Shown in pieces: positions 1-9,363 of a stretch of DNA of 64,000 bases. A model generated the notes under the pieces. That model saw only the letters and a list, made by a program, of their open reading frames with translations. It was not told the DNA's origin and ran no database searches. The stretch is taken from NCBI RefSeq assembly GCF_020164495.1, contig NZ_JAIQYZ010000002.1, positions 248,001-312,000 of the forward strand, read 5' to 3'. Every line of letters begins with the position of its first letter. Position 1 is the stretch's first letter. The stretch is from Psychroflexus lacisalsi. Lineage in GTDB: Bacteria; Bacteroidota; Bacteroidia; Flavobacteriales; Flavobacteriaceae. The position numbers and the translations under genes are program-made.

Positions 1-922
1 AAACCTGATCTATAATTTCTACTGCTCTGTAGTGAATCACTTTCGACAAATTCTTAAGTGATATTTCTTTGGGATCTCTCCCTCTTAATCCAGGAATCGA
101 AACAATTTCATTTTCTTTATTTTCTCCAGGCCACGCTGAACCAAATTTTACTTTAAGTAATTCAGCTTGCTTTTCAATAATAGAACATCCTTCTTTAATG
201 TCCTCCGTGATTACATTACCACCTAACGGAATTACAGCGGTGTGTCTTATAATTCCATCTTTGAAGATGGCTAAATCTGTAGTTCCACCACCTATATCAA
301 TTAAGGCTACGCCTGCTTCTTTTTCCTCTTGGCTCAATACTGAATTTGCCGATGCCAGCGGCTCTAATGTCATTCCATTGAGCTCCAAACCAGAATTCTT
401 CACACATCTACCAATGTTTCTGATAGATGAAATCTGTCCCACAACCACATGAAAGTTGGCTTCCAGGCGTCCACCAGACATTCCCCTGGGTTCCATGATT
501 TCAGACTGACCATCTACTTTATATTCTTGTGGCAACACATGAATAATTTCTTCTCCGGGCAGCATAACTAACTTGTGAACCTGGTTACATAAATTGTCGA
601 TATCATCATCTTCTATTACCTCCTCAACATCATTTCTTGTGATGTAGTCACTATGCTGTAAACTTCTTATATGTTGCCCTGCAATTCCTACGGTGACTCC
701 TTTGACATCTATCCCAGAATTTGCTTCTGCTTGCTGTATAGCTTGTTGTATAGATTGTATAGTTTGAGTAATATTATTGACGACACCTCGATGTACACCC
801 AGACTTTTGGTTCTTCCGATGCCTAAAATCTCTACTTTTCCATATTCATTTTTGCGACCAATCATGGCAACAATCTTTGTTGTTCCTATGTCTAAGCCTA
901 CTGCAATATTATCTTCTTCCAT
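1..922 (-). CDS. ftsA: cell division protein FtsA (3' end outside window)
   Basis: This is the actin-like ATPase that tethers FtsZ filaments to the inner membrane. The visible first 307 residues begin MEEDNIAVGLDIGTTKIVA, which is the phosphate-1 motif of the actin/Hsp70 fold. The phosphate-2 segment ALIDIGGGTTDLAIF follows near residue 210, and an SHS2/1C-like segment lies between them. The C-terminal part with the membrane-targeting helix lies beyond the left edge. It sits 12 nt after ftsQ as the last visible gene of the dcw operon, and ftsZ is expected next. The start is the only ATG that fits the N-terminal motif. I am sure of the family. Confidence 0.95.
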   Translation of the reverse strand, partial: MEEDNIAVGLDIGTTKIVAMIGRKNEYGKVEILGIGRTKSLGVHRGVVNNITQTIQSIQQAIQQAEANSGIDVKGVTVGIAGQHIRSLQHSDYITRNDVEEVIEDDDIDNLCNQVHKLVMLPGEEIIHVLPQEYKVDGQSEIMEPRGMSGGRLEANFHVVVGQISSIRNIGRCVKNSGLELNGMTLEPLASANSVLSQEEKEAGVALIDIGGGTTDLAIFKDGIIRHTAVIPLGGNVITEDIKEGCSIIEKQAELLKVKFGSAWPGENKENEIVSIPGLRGRDPKEISLKNLSKVIHYRAVEIIDQV

Positions 923-934
923 CTTTGTAGATTA

Positions 935-1654
935 TTACTTTTTTGTACACACTACCTGATTACCAAATTGCAAATCTATGCGTTTATAGTCATCTAATTT
1001 CTTGTATTCCAAAGCCTTTGAATAAAAAACTTTATAGTTAGTCAACTTTTTCTCAAGATAAGAAATTTGACCAAAATTGACTAAATATTCCCTATCTCTC
1101 ACCTCTAAAACAAAGTTTTTTTCCGATTTTTTTCGGATTGCAATTATATGTTTTTTTAAAAAATCATCGGACTCTATTTTCATCAAAAGTGGATAAACTT
1201 CTTTAAGCTCATCCGTATTCAATCCAGAGACCAAAGGCACTCTAGATGAGTAGTTTGCAGATAAAGGCATCGCCAAACCCTCAGCATCCAGATAGTAAAA
1301 TCCTTTATCTCTAATCCTGGCAATGGGTTCTCTTTGGATAATTTTCGCTGAAAGTGTTCCATCCAGGGTATAATAAACTTCAGAGGTCTTTATCATTTCG
1401 TTATTATCTAAAATTTTTTCGAAGGTGGCCAAACGATTTTCATTGATCAATGAATCACCATTAACTTCTAAAACTTCACCTAGCAACTGTTCAACTTCAA
1501 CCTCTGTTATAAAAATTTTGGAGGCATCCAATAATTCGACCTTCAGAGTTTTTACTGGTTTCAGATTTTGGCGATGGTTCGCAAACCCCACTAGGAAAAA
1601 GAGGACACCCAGGATCAAAACCAAACGTACGGTATGTAGTTTAAATGCTTTCAT
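935..1654 (-). CDS. ftsQ: cell division protein FtsQ
   Basis: This is a bitopic divisome protein of 239 aa, equivalent to FtsQ/DivIB, which links the cytoplasmic ring to the periplasmic FtsL-FtsB partners. A short basic cytoplasmic tail is followed by one membrane segment (about residues 10-27, LVLILGVLFFLVGFA). A periplasmic POTRA-like region comes next (about 33-100, with VEVEQLLGEV and REPIARI), then the beta domain. It overlaps the end of murC by 14 nt and precedes ftsA by 12 nt, the usual gram-negative order. Primary sequence is poorly conserved in this family, so the call rests on architecture and position. Confidence 0.88.
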   Translation of the reverse strand: MKAFKLHTVRLVLILGVLFFLVGFANHRQNLKPVKTLKVELLDASKIFITEVEVEQLLGEVLEVNGDSLINENRLATFEKILDNNEMIKTSEVYYTLDGTLSAKIIQREPIARIRDKGFYYLDAEGLAMPLSANYSSRVPLVSGLNTDELKEVYPLLMKIESDDFLKKHIIAIRKKSEKNFVLEVRDREYLVNFGQISYLEKKLTNYKVFYSKALEYKKLDDYKRIDLQFGNQVVCTKK

Positions 1655-2993
1655 GTAGGTAATTTGAAATTTTAATTGCTTCTACTCCTATGTCTCCAGC
1701 GCCAAGCAGAACAATGACTTCATTTTTGGCTCTCGTTATTCTATCTTGAATATCATTTTTAGTAATCATTTTTTTTAATGGATGTTGTATTAAATTCAGA
1801 AGAAATTCTGAATTTACTCCCGCCATAGATTCCTCTCTCGCTGGATAAATGTCCAGTAAATTGACTTCATCAAATTGAGCTAAGCTTTTTGCAAAATCTT
1901 CAGCAAAATCTTTGGTTCTCGAAAATAGATGGGGCTGAAAAATGACCACAGATTTTTTCTCTGGATGCATTTCAGAAATCGCCTGATATACAGCGTCTAT
2001 TTCCTTTGGGTGGTGAGCGTAATCGTCTATCGCTACCAAATTTTTAGACTTGTAGATATAATTAAAGCGTCTTTGTACACCCTCAAAACTGGCTAAGGCT
2101 TTACCAAAGGCTTCGGCAAGCTCTGGCCTGAAATCAATAGCTAAACTCAAGGCTGAAGCGGCATTGAATAAATTGTGATGTCCTGGTAAAGAAAATTTTA
2201 ATTGCTCTAGCTGAATATTTCCTTTCTGAAAATCAAAAGCGTAAGCGCCATCTTCTACTGAAATATTTGTAATCTGAATATCTGTGTCTTCCTCTATTCC
2301 TATGAATTGCGCGTCAAGATCTAGGCCTGTCTTAGCATAGAGGTGTCCTTTTGGAACTAATCTTGAAAACTCCTGAAATGTATCTACTAACTTTTGAGAA
2401 GTTTTGTAAATGTCGAGATGATCGGCATCCATAGAAGTGATTACTGCTGCAGATGGATGTAATTGGAGAAAAGATCTGTCAAATTCATCTGCCTCCACAA
2501 CGACAACCTCTTCGCCATCACCGATATAGTTGGTTTTATAATTTTGTAAAATTCCACCGCAAAAGGCCGTTAAGTTGATGCCACTAGCTTTAAGAATATG
2601 GACTAAAATCGCAGAAGTCGTCGTTTTACCGTGAGTCCCTGCAACGGCTAAAGTTGGTAAGTGTTTTGTAATTTCTCCTAAAACCACCGAACGCTTATAC
2701 ATTTCAAAATTCTGATCTTTGAAGTGCTCGAAAAACTTCGAAGTCTTTGAAATTGCAGGTGTATAAATAACAAGCGTAGTTTCTTTTGATAAATTCTGAA
2801 TCTGATTACTAATAGTTTCAGAATAAACTACATTAATCCCTTCAACTGATAAAGTTTTGGTCAATTCTGACTCGGTTCTATCATAACCAAGAACCATCAA
2901 GTCTTTTTGGTTGAAATATCTAGCCAAAGCACTCATCCCGATACCGCCGATACCAATCAAGAATACATGTGTATATTGCTTTAACTCCTTCAT
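1641..2993 (-). CDS. murC: UDP-N-acetylmuramate--L-alanine ligase MurC
   Basis: It adds L-alanine to UDP-MurNAc, the first amino acid of the peptidoglycan stem, in the cytoplasm with ATP. It has 450 aa, normal for the family. The N-terminal Rossmann motif [14 protein letters not shown] lies at residues 14-27. The Mur-ligase P-loop [11 protein letters not shown] is near 117-126, where the TH form is typical of MurC rather than MurD or MurE. The C-terminal signature [10 protein letters not shown] follows. The start overlaps the murG stop by 4 nt (ATGA), so translation is probably coupled. Confidence 0.97.
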   Translation of the reverse strand: MKELKQYTHVFLIGIGGIGMSALARYFNQKDLMVLGYDRTESELTKTLSVEGINVVYSETISNQIQNLSKETTLVIYTPAISKTSKFFEHFKDQNFEMYKRSVVLGEITKHLPTLAVAGTHGKTTTSAILVHILKASGINLTAFCGGILQNYKTNYIGDGEEVVVVEADEFDRSFLQLHPSAAVITSMDADHLDIYKTSQKLVDTFQEFSRLVPKGHLYAKTGLDLDAQFIGIEEDTDIQITNISVEDGAYAFDFQKGNIQLEQLKFSLPGHHNLFNAASALSLAIDFRPELAEAFGKALASFEGVQRRFNYIYKSKNLVAIDDYAHHPKEIDAVYQAISEMHPEKKSVVIFQPHLFSRTKDFAEDFAKSLAQFDEVNLLDIYPAREESMAGVNSEFLLNLIQHPLKKMITKNDIQDRITRAKNEVIVLLGAGDIGVEAIKISNYLHESI

Positions 2994-4087
2994 CTCATTA
3001 CTTTTTCTATGCGTTCCACTTCGTCTACTATCGCTTTTGTAGCCATTGGTTTAGCAAGTGTCAATATATTATTTGATAGTTTTTCCTGAAGTTCAGTATC
3101 ATTTATCAAATCACTAAATACAAACTCAAATTTTTCATCCAAATCTGATTCTTTCAACATTATCGCTGCCTCCTTATCTTCAATAGATTTGGCATTTTTG
3201 GTTTGATGGTCTTCAGCAACATTTGGCGACGGAATGAAAATAACTGGTTTCCCAACCAAACTCAATTCACTCACTGCCCCTGCTCCAGCTCTGGAAATAA
3301 TCACATCTGCAACTGCATAAGCTGAATCCATTTTGGAAATGAATTTGAGAATTTTAATAGATTTGGTTTCTAAAGATTTGTAGCTATCGTAGTACAACTT
3401 ACCACATTGCCACAAGACCTGAAGATTTTGGTTTTCAAAAAATGAAAGCTTTTCAGCAATCAATTCATTGATACGCTGCGAGCCTAAGCTACCACCGACA
3501 ATCAACAGTGTTTTTTTGTTGGGATCCAACTGAAAATGCTTCAGTCCAGATTCCTTTTTACTTCGCACTTCAAGTAAATCTTTACGTATTGGATTTCCTG
3601 TAAGCACTAATTTTTCTTTAGGAAAAAACTTTCCCATGCCTTCATAAGCCACACAAATAGCATTGGCATCTTTGGCTAGCCATTTATTGGTTATACCTGC
3701 GTAAGCATTTTGCTCCTGAATCAATGTTGGGATCTTTAAAATCGACGCCATTTTCAATAACGGTCCACTAGCAAAACCTCCAGTGCCAATAACCACATTG
3801 GGCTTAAATTTTTTGATCAATGTTCTTGCTTTCAACATAGAGCTGAGCAATTTGAATGGAAACAGGAGGTTGGATAAAGTCAGTTTTCTTTGAATCCCAG
3901 AGATCCACAAGCCTTCGATTTTAAAACCAGCCTCTGGAATTTTGGTCATTTCCATTTTGTCTTTTGCTCCAACAAAAAGAAATTCAGCATTTGGATTTCT
4001 TTCTTTCAATTCTTCAGCAATAGCGATAGCCGGGTAGATATGTCCACCTGTTCCTCCTCCAGAAATCATGTATCTTTTTACATTCAT
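2990..4087 (-). CDS. murG: UDP-GlcNAc:lipid I N-acetylglucosaminyltransferase MurG
   Basis: It converts lipid I to lipid II by adding GlcNAc on the inner face of the inner membrane. It has 365 aa. The N-terminal glycine loop [15 protein letters not shown] lies at residues 10-24, a second G-loop GTGGFASGP near 100-108, and the UDP-binding C-lobe motif [11 protein letters not shown] near 260-270. These are the defining GT28 motifs. The start overlaps the ftsW stop by 4 nt (ATGA), and the 3' end overlaps the murC start in the same way. Confidence 0.97.
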   Translation of the reverse strand: MNVKRYMISGGGTGGHIYPAIAIAEELKERNPNAEFLFVGAKDKMEMTKIPEAGFKIEGLWISGIQRKLTLSNLLFPFKLLSSMLKARTLIKKFKPNVVIGTGGFASGPLLKMASILKIPTLIQEQNAYAGITNKWLAKDANAICVAYEGMGKFFPKEKLVLTGNPIRKDLLEVRSKKESGLKHFQLDPNKKTLLIVGGSLGSQRINELIAEKLSFFENQNLQVLWQCGKLYYDSYKSLETKSIKILKFISKMDSAYAVADVIISRAGAGAVSELSLVGKPVIFIPSPNVAEDHQTKNAKSIEDKEAAIMLKESDLDEKFEFVFSDLINDTELQEKLSNNILTLAKPMATKAIVDEVERIEKVMR

Positions 4088-5325
4088 ATCGTTTCGCTTA
4101 AGACTTCAAGTGGGTTCTCTATCGCAAGATTATCATCTCTTTCTTTCTGTTTGGCTTTAGCTGTCGCCTTTACTTCGTTGTTTGCACTTACACTGATGAC
4201 GATGCCTAGTGACAGACACGTCATCCAAATAGAAGTGCCACCACTTCCTACCAAAGGCAAGGTTTGTCCAGTTACAGGCAGAAATTCAACAGCCACAGCT
4301 ATGTTTACAAAAGCTTGTAGAATGATCGGAATTCCAGCAGCTACAACCAGTAATCTACCATAAGCAGTTTCAGATTTTGTAACGATAATCGCTATCCTGT
4401 ATAACATAAATAAATAGGCTAAAATCACTCCGATTCCGCCAACCATTCCTAACTCTTCCACAATGATTGCATAAATAAAATCTGAAGAAGACTGAGGTAA
4501 AAAGTTGCGCTGCACACTTTTTCCTATTCCATTTCCTGTTATTCCACCGGTAGCAATTGCTATTTTGGCTTTTTCAACCTGATATTGTTCACGAGTTTGT
4601 TCATCCTGAGTAAATGATTCAACTCTACTGATCCAGGTATCTACTCTGTTGGGGAACAAATCCGGAAAGGCTTTTGCTGTAAGTCCAAATAAGACTAGAC
4701 CCAGCATCCCAAAACCAACAATTGCTGCAGTGTATTTGAAAGTGTAGCCTCCAACAAATGTGAGTAACAATACTATTGAAAAGATAATAGCTGCAGTGGA
4801 AAGGTTGGCAGGAAGAATAAGTCCAACCACCAGGAATACCGGTACCCAAAGAGGTAAAATAGTTTCTTTGAACGTATAGGTCTTGTCTTTGATTTTAGAT
4901 AAATAGCGTGCAACATAGATCAATAATACCACAGAAGCCAAAGTCGAGGTTTGAAATGAAAAATTGACTATAGGCACGTGTATCCATCGGCTAGCATTAG
5001 CGCCTTGCATGGTAGTTCCTTGTAGTAAAGTTACAACTAGAAGTACGATGACCACAGGAAGTAATATAATCGACAAACCCCTGAAATAGCGATACGGAAT
5101 TTTATGAGTCGCGTAGAGTATAGAAAAACCTAATACGAGATGGATAAAGTGCTTGACTAAGTAAGCAAACGTACTTCCGCTTGCTCCGTTAAGATAAGCC
5201 AAGTTACTAGAGGCACTATACACAGGAATAAAAGAAAAAATAGCCAAAAGCGCAGCCACAGACCACAACATCTTGTCGCCTTTTATGCTTTTGAAAAATT
5301 GTTTGATACCTGTATCAGTTGACAT
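4084..5325 (-). CDS. ftsW: lipid II polymerase FtsW (SEDS family)
   Basis: This is a SEDS-family glycosyltransferase that polymerises lipid II at the division site together with the transpeptidase FtsI. It has 413 aa and about ten hydrophobic segments. The periplasmic signature around [30 protein letters not shown] (residues about 267-296, written in part here) is diagnostic of FtsW/RodA. The dcw position between murD and murG decides FtsW over RodA. It starts 6 nt after the murD stop. The C-terminal tail (about 385-413) is charged and cytoplasmic. Confidence 0.95.
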   Translation of the reverse strand: MSTDTGIKQFFKSIKGDKMLWSVAALLAIFSFIPVYSASSNLAYLNGASGSTFAYLVKHFIHLVLGFSILYATHKIPYRYFRGLSIILLPVVIVLLVVTLLQGTTMQGANASRWIHVPIVNFSFQTSTLASVVLLIYVARYLSKIKDKTYTFKETILPLWVPVFLVVGLILPANLSTAAIIFSIVLLLTFVGGYTFKYTAAIVGFGMLGLVLFGLTAKAFPDLFPNRVDTWISRVESFTQDEQTREQYQVEKAKIAIATGGITGNGIGKSVQRNFLPQSSSDFIYAIIVEELGMVGGIGVILAYLFMLYRIAIIVTKSETAYGRLLVVAAGIPIILQAFVNIAVAVEFLPVTGQTLPLVGSGGTSIWMTCLSLGIVISVSANNEVKATAKAKQKERDDNLAIENPLEVLSETI

Positions 5326-5331
5326 TTACGT

Positions 5332-6675
5332 TTATTTTTTAAGACTTTGAACTGCATTTTTGAATTGTCTACCTCTGTCTTCATAGTTTTCGAATAAATC
5401 GAAACTTGCACATGCAGGAGATAAAAGAACTGCATCGTTATCTTCTGTAAGCTCGTAAGCTATAGAAACTGCATCAGCCATATTGGAAGTTTCAATAACT
5501 GTATCAACACAATTACTAAAGACCTCATAGATTTTTTGATTATCTATTCCCAAGCAAACGATAGCTTTCACTTTTTCATTCACCAGAGAAAGTAAATCTT
5601 CGTACTTATTGCCTTTATCCACTCCTCCCACAATCCAAACTGTCGGAGCATTCATACTGTCCAATGCATAAAATGTAGCATTCACATTTGTAGCTTTAGA
5701 ATCGTTGATAAAAGCTACTTTATTGATTTTTCCTAATTGCTCAAGTCTGTGCTCGACACCATGAAAGCTTTCCATGCTATCACGAATCGTTTGCTTCCTT
5801 ATTTTCAGCAATCTGGCTGCAGTTGAAGCTGCCATTGCATTTCTTGTATTATGATCGCCTTTTAAAGCTAAGTCTGTTACTGACATAGTAAATAGATTAT
5901 GATTTAAATTGATATTAATTTTGTTGTCTTTGATGAATGCCGACAGGTCTTGAATAATTGTTGACATGGTAAAAGGAATTAATTTTGATCTAATTCGATT
6001 TTTGTCCAACCATCCTGTAATTACTTCATCGTCTTTGTTATAAATAAGGTAGTCGGCTTCAGTTTGATTTAATGTAATTCTGAATTTCGCTTCAATATAT
6101 TCCTGAAAATTATTGTGGTACCTATCTAAATGATCTGGAGTAATAGTCGTTAAAATAGCAATATGAGGCCTGAAGGTCTCGATTCCATCCAGTTGAAAAC
6201 TGCTCAACTCCAGGACATAGTTATGAACGCTTTTCCTCGCCACCTGTTCTGCAAAACTAAAGCCTACATTTCCAGCCATGGAAACTGATAAACCCGCATT
6301 TTTCAAAATATGAAATACCATATTTGTAACGGTTGTCTTACCATTAGACCCAGTTATTCCAATCAAATTAGCATCAGTATACCAAGAAGCAAATTCAATT
6401 TCAGAAATAACCTTAATTCCACTTTTTCTTAAATTCTGAATCAGTGGAAGATCATCAGAAATACCTGGACTCTTGACAATTACGGTAGCAGATTCTAATC
6501 TTGATAACGAGTGACCACCTTCTTCAAATTCAATTTCTTCTGAATTTAATTTAGTTTTAAACTTAGGCTTGATCTCAGAAAAATCTGACAAGAAAACTTC
6601 ATAGCCTTTATCTTTTCCCAGGATTGCAGCTCCTACACCACTTTCTCCACCTCCTAAAACAACTAGCTTTTCCAT
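5332..6675 (-). CDS. murD: UDP-N-acetylmuramoylalanine--D-glutamate ligase MurD
   Basis: It adds D-glutamate to UDP-MurNAc-L-Ala. It has 447 aa. The N-terminal UMP-binding domain starts with LGGGESGVGAA (residues 7-17). The ATP P-loop GITGSNGKTTV lies at about 106-116. The central Mur-ligase signature appears as AILTTITPDHLDRY, and the C-terminal domain carries VEHRLE and NDSKATN, which is typical of MurD. Its ATG follows directly on the mraY stop with no bases between, so the two are tightly coupled in the dcw operon. Confidence 0.97.
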   Translation of the reverse strand: MEKLVVLGGGESGVGAAILGKDKGYEVFLSDFSEIKPKFKTKLNSEEIEFEEGGHSLSRLESATVIVKSPGISDDLPLIQNLRKSGIKVISEIEFASWYTDANLIGITGSNGKTTVTNMVFHILKNAGLSVSMAGNVGFSFAEQVARKSVHNYVLELSSFQLDGIETFRPHIAILTTITPDHLDRYHNNFQEYIEAKFRITLNQTEADYLIYNKDDEVITGWLDKNRIRSKLIPFTMSTIIQDLSAFIKDNKININLNHNLFTMSVTDLALKGDHNTRNAMAASTAARLLKIRKQTIRDSMESFHGVEHRLEQLGKINKVAFINDSKATNVNATFYALDSMNAPTVWIVGGVDKGNKYEDLLSLVNEKVKAIVCLGIDNQKIYEVFSNCVDTVIETSNMADAVSIAYELTEDNDAVLLSPACASFDLFENYEDRGRQFKNAVQSLKK

Positions 6676-7896
6676 TTATCTAATTTTTAGTGTGACGATG
6701 GTTATAACGGCCAGCAAAATCCCAATGATCCAAAATCTTACTACGATTTTTGACTCGTGAAAACCAAGTTTTTGATAATGATGATGCAACGGCGCCATTA
6801 GAAATACACGCTTTCCTGTTCCTGTCTTTTTTTTTGTGAATTTGAACCAACCTACCTGAAGAATGACAGATAAATTTTCGATCAGGAAAATTCCACAGAG
6901 AATTGGAATCAAAAGCTCCTTACGTGTTGCAATAGCAATCACAGCAATAATTCCACCGATAGTCAAACTACCTGTATCTCCCATAAATACTTGAGCTGGA
7001 TAGGTGTTATACCATAAAAACCCAACCAAAGAACCTGCAAAAGCAGTTATAAAAATTGTCATTTCCCCAGATCTCGGAATATTCATTACATTGAGATAGT
7101 CTGAGAAGATTATATTACCAGACACCCAGGCGAAAATTCCTAAAGTGAGCACTATTATAGCAGAACTCCCCGCAGCTAGCCCATCTATACCGTCGGTAAG
7201 ATTGGCTCCATTGGAAACTGCCGTCACAATAAGAATCACAATAGGTATGAATATGATCCAGGCATAAGAGGCAGCACCTTCGCCTATCCAAGAAATTGCT
7301 TTAGAATAATCCAACTCGTTATTTTTGAAAAACGGGATAGTCGTGGTCGTTGATTTTTCTTCAGGCGAGGTTTCTGAAATCACCTGAACATTATTGGTAT
7401 TAGTTACTTTATTATCGGGTCTCACCGTAACATCGGGATGAAAATACATCACAGCGCCAACAAAAATCCCAAGACCTACCTGTCCAACCACTTTAAATCT
7501 ACCCTTCAATCCTTCTTTATTCTTTTTGAAGGTTTTGATATAGTCATCCAAAAAACCGATGGCTCCCATCCAAATGGTAGTTACAATCAAGAGAATGACA
7601 TAAATGTTATTGAGTTGAGAAAGAAGCAAAACTGGGATAAGTGTAGAAAATATAATGATAAGTCCACCCATTGTAGGTGTCCCGGCTTTTTCTTTTTGTC
7701 CTTCCAAACCTAGCTCTCTTACACTTTCACCGATTTGTTTTCTTTGAAGGAATAAAATAATACGCTTACCAAAAATAGTGGAAATCAATAGCGAAAGGAT
7801 GATGGCAAAGGCCGCCCTGAAAGATATATATTGAAACAAACGCGCACCTGGGAGATCGTAGTTACTTTCCAAAAACTCGAATAAATGGTATAACAT
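6676..7896 (-). CDS. mraY: phospho-N-acetylmuramoyl-pentapeptide transferase MraY
   Basis: This integral membrane enzyme transfers phospho-MurNAc-pentapeptide to undecaprenyl phosphate, giving lipid I. It has 406 aa, longer than the roughly 360 aa of E. coli MraY. The extra length is a hydrophilic insert at about residues 155-195, rich in T, N and E, which I believe is usual in Bacteroidetes. Signatures seen are [43 protein letters not shown] and [11 protein letters not shown]. It lies 3 nt after murE and abuts murD. Confidence 0.96.
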   Translation of the reverse strand: MLYHLFEFLESNYDLPGARLFQYISFRAAFAIILSLLISTIFGKRIILFLQRKQIGESVRELGLEGQKEKAGTPTMGGLIIIFSTLIPVLLLSQLNNIYVILLIVTTIWMGAIGFLDDYIKTFKKNKEGLKGRFKVVGQVGLGIFVGAVMYFHPDVTVRPDNKVTNTNNVQVISETSPEEKSTTTTIPFFKNNELDYSKAISWIGEGAASYAWIIFIPIVILIVTAVSNGANLTDGIDGLAAGSSAIIVLTLGIFAWVSGNIIFSDYLNVMNIPRSGEMTIFITAFAGSLVGFLWYNTYPAQVFMGDTGSLTIGGIIAVIAIATRKELLIPILCGIFLIENLSVILQVGWFKFTKKKTGTGKRVFLMAPLHHHYQKLGFHESKIVVRFWIIGILLAVITIVTLKIR

Positions 7897-7899
7897 ATC

Positions 7900-9363
7900 T
7901 TATTTATTAAATTGAGCTAGTAGTTCCTTTACGATTTTCAAATCATCAAAATCTGATCTCACTCCATGTACTTCCTGATAAGTTTCATGTCCTTTTCCAG
8001 CTATCAAAATGATATCTCCTTTGTTAGCCATACTACAAGCTGTTTTTATGGCTTGTTGCCTTGAGGTGATACTCAGAGTTTTATATACATCATGAGGTTC
8101 AACTCCTTTTTCTATATCATTTATGATATCATCCGGATCTTCAGTCCGTGGGTTATCACTCGTTAAAATGACTTTAGTACTTAAGTTTCCAGCAATTTTA
8201 CCCATCAAAGGTCTCTTCGTCTTATCGCGATCACCTCCACAACCTACAACAGTGATAAGTTCTTCATTTCGAGTTCTGATATCATTGGTGGTTTGTAATA
8301 CATTCTTCAGTGCATCCGGAGTGTGTGCATAATCGACAATGACGTGAATTCCTGTATCCGAAATATGATGCTGATACCTTCCATCAACCGGCTTTAGCTG
8401 ACTTAGAATCTGTAAGTTCTCCAATTGCTCTACCCCAAGCAAATCTGCTGAAGCATAGACTGCCAATAAATTATAAGCATTGAAATCGCCTATAAATCTT
8501 GACCAAACTTCATTGCCATTGATATTTAATTTTAATCCTGAAAAGCTTTTTTCAAGAATTCTAACTTTATAATCTGTTAGGTTTTTCACTCCATAACCGT
8601 AAGTTTTAGCTTTAGTATTCTGAAGCATATAGTTGCCATTCTTGTCGTCGACATTTGTTAGAGCAAAAGCTTTTTTAGACAACTGATCAAAAAATCTCTT
8701 CTTGACATCTCTATATTCAGCAAAGGATTTGTGATAATCCAGGTGATCCTGGGATAAATTGGTAAAAATACCGCTGACAAAATCAAGCCCTAAAGTCCTG
8801 TGCTGAGCAATTCCATGAGAACTGACTTCCATAAAGCAAAACTCTACACCCACTTCATTCATCCTTCTCAGGTAAGAATTAATGGTCAAAGAATCTGGTG
8901 TTGTCAACTTGGTGGCAAACTCCTTATCATTTACCTTGATGGTTACCGTAGAAATCAAACCTACCTTAAAGCCAAGAGCTTTAAATAATTGAAAAAGCAG
9001 TGAGCTAACTGTCGTTTTCCCATTGGTTCCTGTAACCCCTATCAGTTTGAGATTTGAGGAAGGGTTATCGTAAAAATTTGAGGCCATAAAAGCCAAGGCC
9101 TCTCTAGTATCTTTAACCTGAATATAAGTAATTTCCAGAGCCAATTCAGAAGGAAGATCTTCACAAACTACAACTACAGCTCCTTTTGAAATCGCTGCAT
9201 CAATAAACAAATGTCCATCTGCTGCTGCACCTCTTATCGCCACGAATACATCTTGAGCTGCAACCAAACGGCTGTCAAAATGAATATCGTTCACCTCTAG
9301 TGCAGTTGAGCCTTTTACAGATTCAATAGAAACTTTATATAATATGTCTTTTAAAACTTTCAA
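7900..9363 (-). CDS. murE: UDP-MurNAc-L-Ala-D-Glu--meso-diaminopimelate ligase MurE
   Basis: It adds the third residue of the stem peptide. It has 487 aa. The P-loop GVTGTNGKTTV is at about residues 109-119. The motif TSDNPRTEDP near residue 400 holds the DNPR signature of meso-diaminopimelate-specific MurE, as expected for a gram-negative cell wall. The start is TTG: it overlaps the ftsI stop as TTGA, the next in-frame Met is about 90 codons in, and the N-terminus from this TTG matches the family. The TTG may lower initiation or couple it to ftsI. Confidence 0.95.
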   Translation of the reverse strand: MKVLKDILYKVSIESVKGSTALEVNDIHFDSRLVAAQDVFVAIRGAAADGHLFIDAAISKGAVVVVCEDLPSELALEITYIQVKDTREALAFMASNFYDNPSSNLKLIGVTGTNGKTTVSSLLFQLFKALGFKVGLISTVTIKVNDKEFATKLTTPDSLTINSYLRRMNEVGVEFCFMEVSSHGIAQHRTLGLDFVSGIFTNLSQDHLDYHKSFAEYRDVKKRFFDQLSKKAFALTNVDDKNGNYMLQNTKAKTYGYGVKNLTDYKVRILEKSFSGLKLNINGNEVWSRFIGDFNAYNLLAVYASADLLGVEQLENLQILSQLKPVDGRYQHHISDTGIHVIVDYAHTPDALKNVLQTTNDIRTRNEELITVVGCGGDRDKTKRPLMGKIAGNLSTKVILTSDNPRTEDPDDIINDIEKGVEPHDVYKTLSITSRQQAIKTACSMANKGDIILIAGKGHETYQEVHGVRSDFDDLKIVKELLAQFNK

